Source: an uncultured Bacilli bacterium (GTDB taxonomy: Bacteria; Bacillota_I; Bacilli_A; RF39; UBA660). From it: a DNA stretch of 8,600 nucleotides. Shown here in pieces: positions 5,656-8,600 of this stretch. Within the stretch, counting starts at the first letter, position 1, and each line of letters opens with the position of its first letter. Position numbers and translations under genes: made by a program. The stretch lies in the NCBI GenBank assembly GCA_904502155.1, contig CAJGDV010000049.1:1-8600 (forward strand), written 5' to 3'. The notes under the pieces are model-generated. The model saw nothing but the letters and a program-made list of their open reading frames with translations. It had not been told where the DNA came from and made no database searches.

Positions 5656-6813
5656 ATGAAAAAGAAATCACTTATTTTATTTATAAGTATGTTTTTAGGA
5701 ATTTTATGTGGTTTATTTTTTAAAGATTTTAGTATCTTTATAAAACCACTTGGAACATTATTTATTAATCTTTTATTTCAAATAGTTGTTCCGCTTGTCT
5801 TTTTTACAATAGCAACAAGTATAATGAAAAACAAAAAATATTTTTCAAATACTATTTTAAAAATATTAAAATATTTTGTTTTAACATCACTTGTTGCAAC
5901 TCTTGTTATGCTTATTGCTGTTTTAGTTTTTAATCCAGCTAAAGATCTTACTCTTCAAATAACAAGTCAAACGATATCAAGTAATAATTTTTTAGAAAGC
6001 TTAGTAAATGCTTTATCTGTTAATGATTTTAATTTATTATTATCTAAAAATAATATATTAGCATTAATTTTATTTGCAATAGCTTTCGGATATTATACTG
6101 AAAATGAGAAAATTTCAACCACTTTTGAAAGTATTACTAATACATTATTAAAAATTGTTGATTTAATAATGTATTATGCTCCTGTTGGTATTTTTGCTTT
6201 CCTTGCTAGTACAACAAGTGAATATGGGGAATCTATTATTAAGACTTATGGTCTTACTATGCTTCTTTATTATGTTGTTTCATTCCTTTATTTTTTCATT
6301 TTTAATTTTATTTATAGTTATAGTTATAATAAAATGGATGGAGTTAAAATGTTTTTTAAAGAAATTATTCCTTCATTTATTTGCTCAATGTCAACACAGT
6401 CTTCACTTGCAACACTACCAACTAATATAATGGTTGCAAAGAAGATGAAACTTAATAATGAAGTAACTGATATATCTCTTCCTTTAGGTAGTACAATACA
6501 TATGGAAGGATCTTGTATGAGTGCTGTTTTAAAAATAGTATTCTTATTTACTGTATTTGGAATGGATTTTTTAAATCCAACATCAATTATTTTATGTATT
6601 ATTATTTCTATTATTAGTGGTATTGTTATGTCAGGAATTCCTGGTGGTGGATTAATAGGTGAAGCTTTAATAGTTTCAATGTATGGTTTTCCTGAATATT
6701 CTTTAGCATATCTTGCAACTATAGGATGGCTTGTTGATATGCCTGCTACAATGCTTAATGCTACAGGTGATATTTCATCTTCAATGCTTATATGTAAAAA
6801 CATTAACAATTAA
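5656..6813 (+). CDS. DAACS-family cation:amino acid/dicarboxylate symporter, variant binding site
   Basis: This 385-residue polytopic membrane protein has landmarks of the glutamate-transporter fold: hairpin 1 with STQSSLATLP (246-255), PLGSTIHMEGS (276-286, the NMDGT region of helix 7), GIPGGGL (327-333) in hairpin 2, and helix 8 with DMPATMLNATGD (361-372). D361, T365, N368 and D372 match GltPh D394, T398, N401 and D405. The arginine that grips the acidic side chain (GltPh R397) is A364 here, so glutamate or aspartate is unlikely and a neutral substrate such as serine, threonine or alanine fits better. N310 and D312 of the cation site are H282 and E284. The ATG follows a near-perfect AGGAGGT (5646-5652). 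A -10-like TATATT at 5635-5640 is too weak to call. No terminator follows before murD. Confidence 0.9.
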   Translation: MKKKSLILFISMFLGILCGLFFKDFSIFIKPLGTLFINLLFQIVVPLVFFTIATSIMKNKKYFSNTILKILKYFVLTSLVATLVMLIAVLVFNPAKDLTLQITSQTISSNNFLESLVNALSVNDFNLLLSKNNILALILFAIAFGYYTENEKISTTFESITNTLLKIVDLIMYYAPVGIFAFLASTTSEYGESIIKTYGLTMLLYYVVSFLYFFIFNFIYSYSYNKMDGVKMFFKEIIPSFICSMSTQSSLATLPTNIMVAKKMKLNNEVTDISLPLGSTIHMEGSCMSAVLKIVFLFTVFGMDFLNPTSIILCIIISIISGIVMSGIPGGGLIGEALIVSMYGFPEYSLAYLATIGWLVDMPATMLNATGDISSSMLICKNINN

Positions 6814-6831
6814 AGAAAAATTTGATATAAT
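6803..6831 (+). promoter_or_regulatory. Sigma-A promoter for murD
   Basis: TTAACA (6803-6808, one base from consensus), a 17-base spacer and TATAAT (6826-6831) with the TG extension make this the best promoter in the window. The -35 box overlaps the last codons of the symporter gene. The predicted start near 6838 falls at the GAGGTG ribosome site (6838-6843), giving a leader of about 11 bases. Confidence 0.82.
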
Positions 6832-6848
6832 ACATTCGAGGTGTTTTT

Positions 6849-8183
6849 ATGTATGAAAATAAAAAAATATTAGTACTAGGAATGGCTAGAAGTGGATATG
6901 AAGTATGTAAACTTCTTGCTAAACATAATAATGATATTACTATTACTGATATGAAAGAACAAGATGAAAAACAAGTAGAAGAATTAAAAAGTTTAGGAGT
7001 TAAATATATTGTTACTGATGAACCAGAAAAACTTTTAGATGAAACATTTGAAGTTCTTGTAAAAAATCCTGGTATCAGAAGAGATCATAAATGTGTTTTA
7101 AAAGCTAGAGCACTAGGTATAAACGTAGTTAATGAAGTAGAAGTAGCATATTCATTTTTAAATAAAGATGTTAAAATTATCGCTATAACTGGTTCAAATG
7201 GTAAAACAACAACAACTACAATGATTTATAATATACTTAAAAAAGCAGGTCTAAAAGTACATTTAGGTGGTAACATAGGATATCCTGTATCTTCATTAGT
7301 TGAAAAAACAAAAAAAGGTGATATATTATGCCTTGAAATTTCAGATCATCAACTAGTTGATATGTATGAATTTAAATCAGATATAAGTATTCTGACAAAT
7401 CTTTATGAAGTTCACTTAGATTTCCATGAAAATTATGGTGTTTATAAAAATATGAAAAAGAAAATATTTAATGGACACACAAGCAAAAATATTGCCTTCT
7501 TAAATAAAGGAAATACTGATGTATTAAATTTAACTGAAGATATAAAAAGTTCTAAAGTTTATTTTTCATCTAAAGTTGATGCTGATTGTATGATTAAAAA
7601 TGATGCAATATGGTATAAAGGTGAAGAAATTATAAGTTTATATGACGTTATGCTAAAAGGAATGCATAATTATGAAAATATAATGTGTACAATAATGGCA
7701 GTTAAAGAATTTGGTGTTTCTAATGATGTTATTTATGATGTTTTAAATAATTTTGGTGGAGTAGAACATAGAATAGAATATGTTGATACTTATAATGATG
7801 TTGATTTTTATAATGATGCTAAATCAACAAATGTAGATTCTACTATTATAGCCCTTGATTCATTTAAAACACCAACAATATTACTTTTAGGTGGTCTTGA
7901 TAGAGGACATTCTTTTAAACCTTTAGAAGAACATCTTGATAATGTTAAGTTAATTGTAGCTTATGGTGAAACTAAAGATAGAATTAAATCATGGGCTGAT
8001 TCTATTAATAAAGAATGCTTCGTAGTAGATACATTAAAAGAGGCTACTAAACGTGCTATTAAAAATGCCGAGCCTAAAGATACTGTTTTATTAAGTCCAG
8101 CTTGCGCTTCTTGGGATCAATATAAAAACTTTGAAGAAAGAGGAGAAGAGTTCAAAAAAGAAGTCTTCAAAAATAAAAACTAA
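6849..8183 (+). CDS. murD: UDP-N-acetylmuramoyl-L-alanine:D-glutamate ligase
   Basis: This 444-residue cytosolic Mur ligase adds D-glutamate to UDP-MurNAc-L-Ala with ATP in peptidoglycan precursor synthesis. Domain 1 (about 1-95) is Rossmann-like with LGMARSG binding UDP. The central ATPase domain has P-loop GSNGKTT (115-121), HLGGNIG (138-144), E163 before the Mg site and K203, the likely carbamylated lysine. The C-terminal domain has HRIE (307-310), DAKSTN (323-328) and SPACASWDQY (416-425). The motif usually read as SSFQL is SDHQL (165-169) here. Length matches the family. Choice over MurC/E/F rests on the N-terminal Rossmann motif and the SPACASxD region. It stands apart from a mur-fts cluster, with its own promoter, and its TAA shares one base with the next gene's ATG. 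Confidence 0.95.
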   Translation: MYENKKILVLGMARSGYEVCKLLAKHNNDITITDMKEQDEKQVEELKSLGVKYIVTDEPEKLLDETFEVLVKNPGIRRDHKCVLKARALGINVVNEVEVAYSFLNKDVKIIAITGSNGKTTTTTMIYNILKKAGLKVHLGGNIGYPVSSLVEKTKKGDILCLEISDHQLVDMYEFKSDISILTNLYEVHLDFHENYGVYKNMKKKIFNGHTSKNIAFLNKGNTDVLNLTEDIKSSKVYFSSKVDADCMIKNDAIWYKGEEIISLYDVMLKGMHNYENIMCTIMAVKEFGVSNDVIYDVLNNFGGVEHRIEYVDTYNDVDFYNDAKSTNVDSTIIALDSFKTPTILLLGGLDRGHSFKPLEEHLDNVKLIVAYGETKDRIKSWADSINKECFVVDTLKEATKRAIKNAEPKDTVLLSPACASWDQYKNFEERGEEFKKEVFKNKN

Positions 8184-8371
8184 TGATTGAAAGAATTAAC
8201 GAATTAAGTAAAATAAGCAAAGAAAGAAAACTTACAGAAGCAGAATTAAAAGAGCAACAAGAACTTAGAAAACAGTATATTGAAAATTTTAAATCAAACT
8301 TTAAAACTCAAATGAAGAATGTATATATCAAAGAAGAAGATGGTAGTCTTACCCAAGTAGGGAAAGACTAG
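8183..8371 (+). CDS. DUF896 (YnzC/UPF0291) family small protein
   Basis: This 62-residue protein matches the DUF896 pattern: RINELSKISKERKLTEAEL, then EQQELRKQYIENFKSNFK, then a short QMKNVYIKEEDG strand-like end. Family structures show a two-helix hairpin in the first 45 or so residues with a flexible tail. B. subtilis YnzC is encoded with the SOS cell-division inhibitor yneA, but a molecular function is not established. Here it is tied to murD: the stop TAA (8181-8183) and start ATG (8183-8185) share one base and no clear ribosome site precedes it, so translation is probably coupled. No SOS operator is obvious upstream of murD. Its TAG stop lies in the loop of a small hairpin. Confidence 0.92.
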   Translation: MIERINELSKISKERKLTEAELKEQQELRKQYIENFKSNFKTQMKNVYIKEEDGSLTQVGKD

Positions 8372-8380
8372 CGTCTTTTA
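8363..8380 (+). terminator. Weak intrinsic terminator at the end of the murD operon
   Basis: The stem AAAGAC (8363-8368) / GTCTTT (8373-8378) has loop TAGC and a short T/A tail. The DUF896 gene's TAG stop (8369-8371) is in the loop. The stem is short and the tail has only a few Ts, so the stronger hairpin at 8442 probably does most of the work. The bases between the two hairpins (8381-8441) hold no gene that I can see. Confidence 0.5.
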
Positions 8381-8441
8381 TTATGGAAAAATAAATAGTA
8401 AAAAAATAAGAAAGTATTAAAAGTAATTTTTGAACGAATAA

Positions 8442-8474
8442 AAAAAGTAGATATTTTATCTACTTTTTGTTTTG
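8442..8474. terminator. Bidirectional intrinsic terminator between convergent genes
   Basis: The 11-bp stem AAAAAGTAGAT (8442-8452) / ATCTACTTTTT (8458-8468) has loop ATTTT, with T-rich sequence on its right and A-rich sequence on its left. It can end the murD operon on the + strand and the gene entering from the right on the - strand. The TAA stop of that gene (8458-8456) lies at the stem-loop junction. Confidence 0.85.
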
Positions 8475-8600
8475 TTTAAATGTTCTTCAATATTAAATTC
8501 GCCAGGTTTATAAATTTCAGTATCCTTAAATACATCACCATCAACACCTGATAAATAAACATTAACTTTATTTATTTCATTTTCATATTTTTGCTTATAT
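8456..8600 (-). CDS. C-terminal fragment of an unidentified protein
   Basis: On the - strand an open frame enters from 8600 (first full codon at 8599) and stops at TAA 8458-8456, giving 47 residues that include NKVNVYLSGVDGDVFKD and GEFNIEEHLNKTKSR. It is short because the window cuts it. Its protein-like composition and the terminator placed exactly at its stop support it as a real gene end. I do not recognise the family and propose no function. Confidence 0.65.
   Translation of the reverse strand, partial: YKQKYENEINKVNVYLSGVDGDVFKDTEIYKPGEFNIEEHLNKTKSR

Noticed and set aside
6176..6430. Short + strand open frame within the symporter gene
   Set aside because: It lies in another frame of a membrane protein gene and is a run of Leu, Phe and Ile from T-rich codons, typical of a shadow frame.
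6324..6809. Long - strand open frame inside the symporter gene
   Set aside because: It is fully antisense to a gene with clear DAACS motifs, has no ribosome site or promoter, and its sequence mirrors the codon pattern of the + strand.

Overview
The window is strongly A+T-rich. It uses the standard bacterial code: the gene at 4189-4446 ends in TGA, all tryptophans I checked are TGG, and no long frame needs TGA read as Trp. It encodes MurD, so the cell makes peptidoglycan. It also has Gram-positive-style AGGAGG-like ribosome sites, extended -10 promoters and a DUF896/YnzC-type small protein. Together these point to a low-GC Bacillota, probably an uncultured gut-type Bacilli lineage near RF39 or Erysipelotrichales, and not a Mycoplasma with a changed code. 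The taxonomic placement is inference.

Layout. (a) At 1-113 lies the 3' end of an unidentified + strand gene. It converges on an HD-domain protein on the - strand (123-626) across a shared bidirectional terminator. (b) A divergent promoter region at 652-723 drives that HD gene leftwards. Rightwards it drives a three-gene operon (746-2401) that ends at a hairpin terminator: two paralogous small membrane proteins with an identically spaced cysteine pair, then a secreted, cysteine-containing, poly-Asn-linked protein with a TrbC/VirB2 pilin-like two-helix C-terminus. (c) An extended -10 promoter at 2463 starts a second operon (2490-5603): NifS-type cysteine desulfurase, pentapeptide-repeat protein, mini-thioredoxin, and a signal peptide-thioredoxin-CcdA fusion, closed by a strong terminator at 5607. 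(d) A DAACS-family symporter follows (5656-6813). (e) A good promoter at 6803-6831 drives murD and a one-base-overlapping DUF896 gene (6849-8371). (f) Tandem terminators at 8363 and 8442 face a - strand gene that leaves the window at 8600.

How the parts may work together. The second operon reads as a sulfur and thiol module. The desulfurase mobilises sulfur from cysteine. The cytosolic WCPGC thioredoxin and the CcdA-like fusion could carry electrons across the membrane to an exported CIHC thioredoxin domain. The neighbouring operon encodes exported proteins with conserved cysteine pairs, which are plausible though unproven clients. The most novel-looking item is the 746-2401 operon, whose small paralogs I cannot assign to a known family and which sits with a pilin-like membrane protein carrying an extracellular domain.
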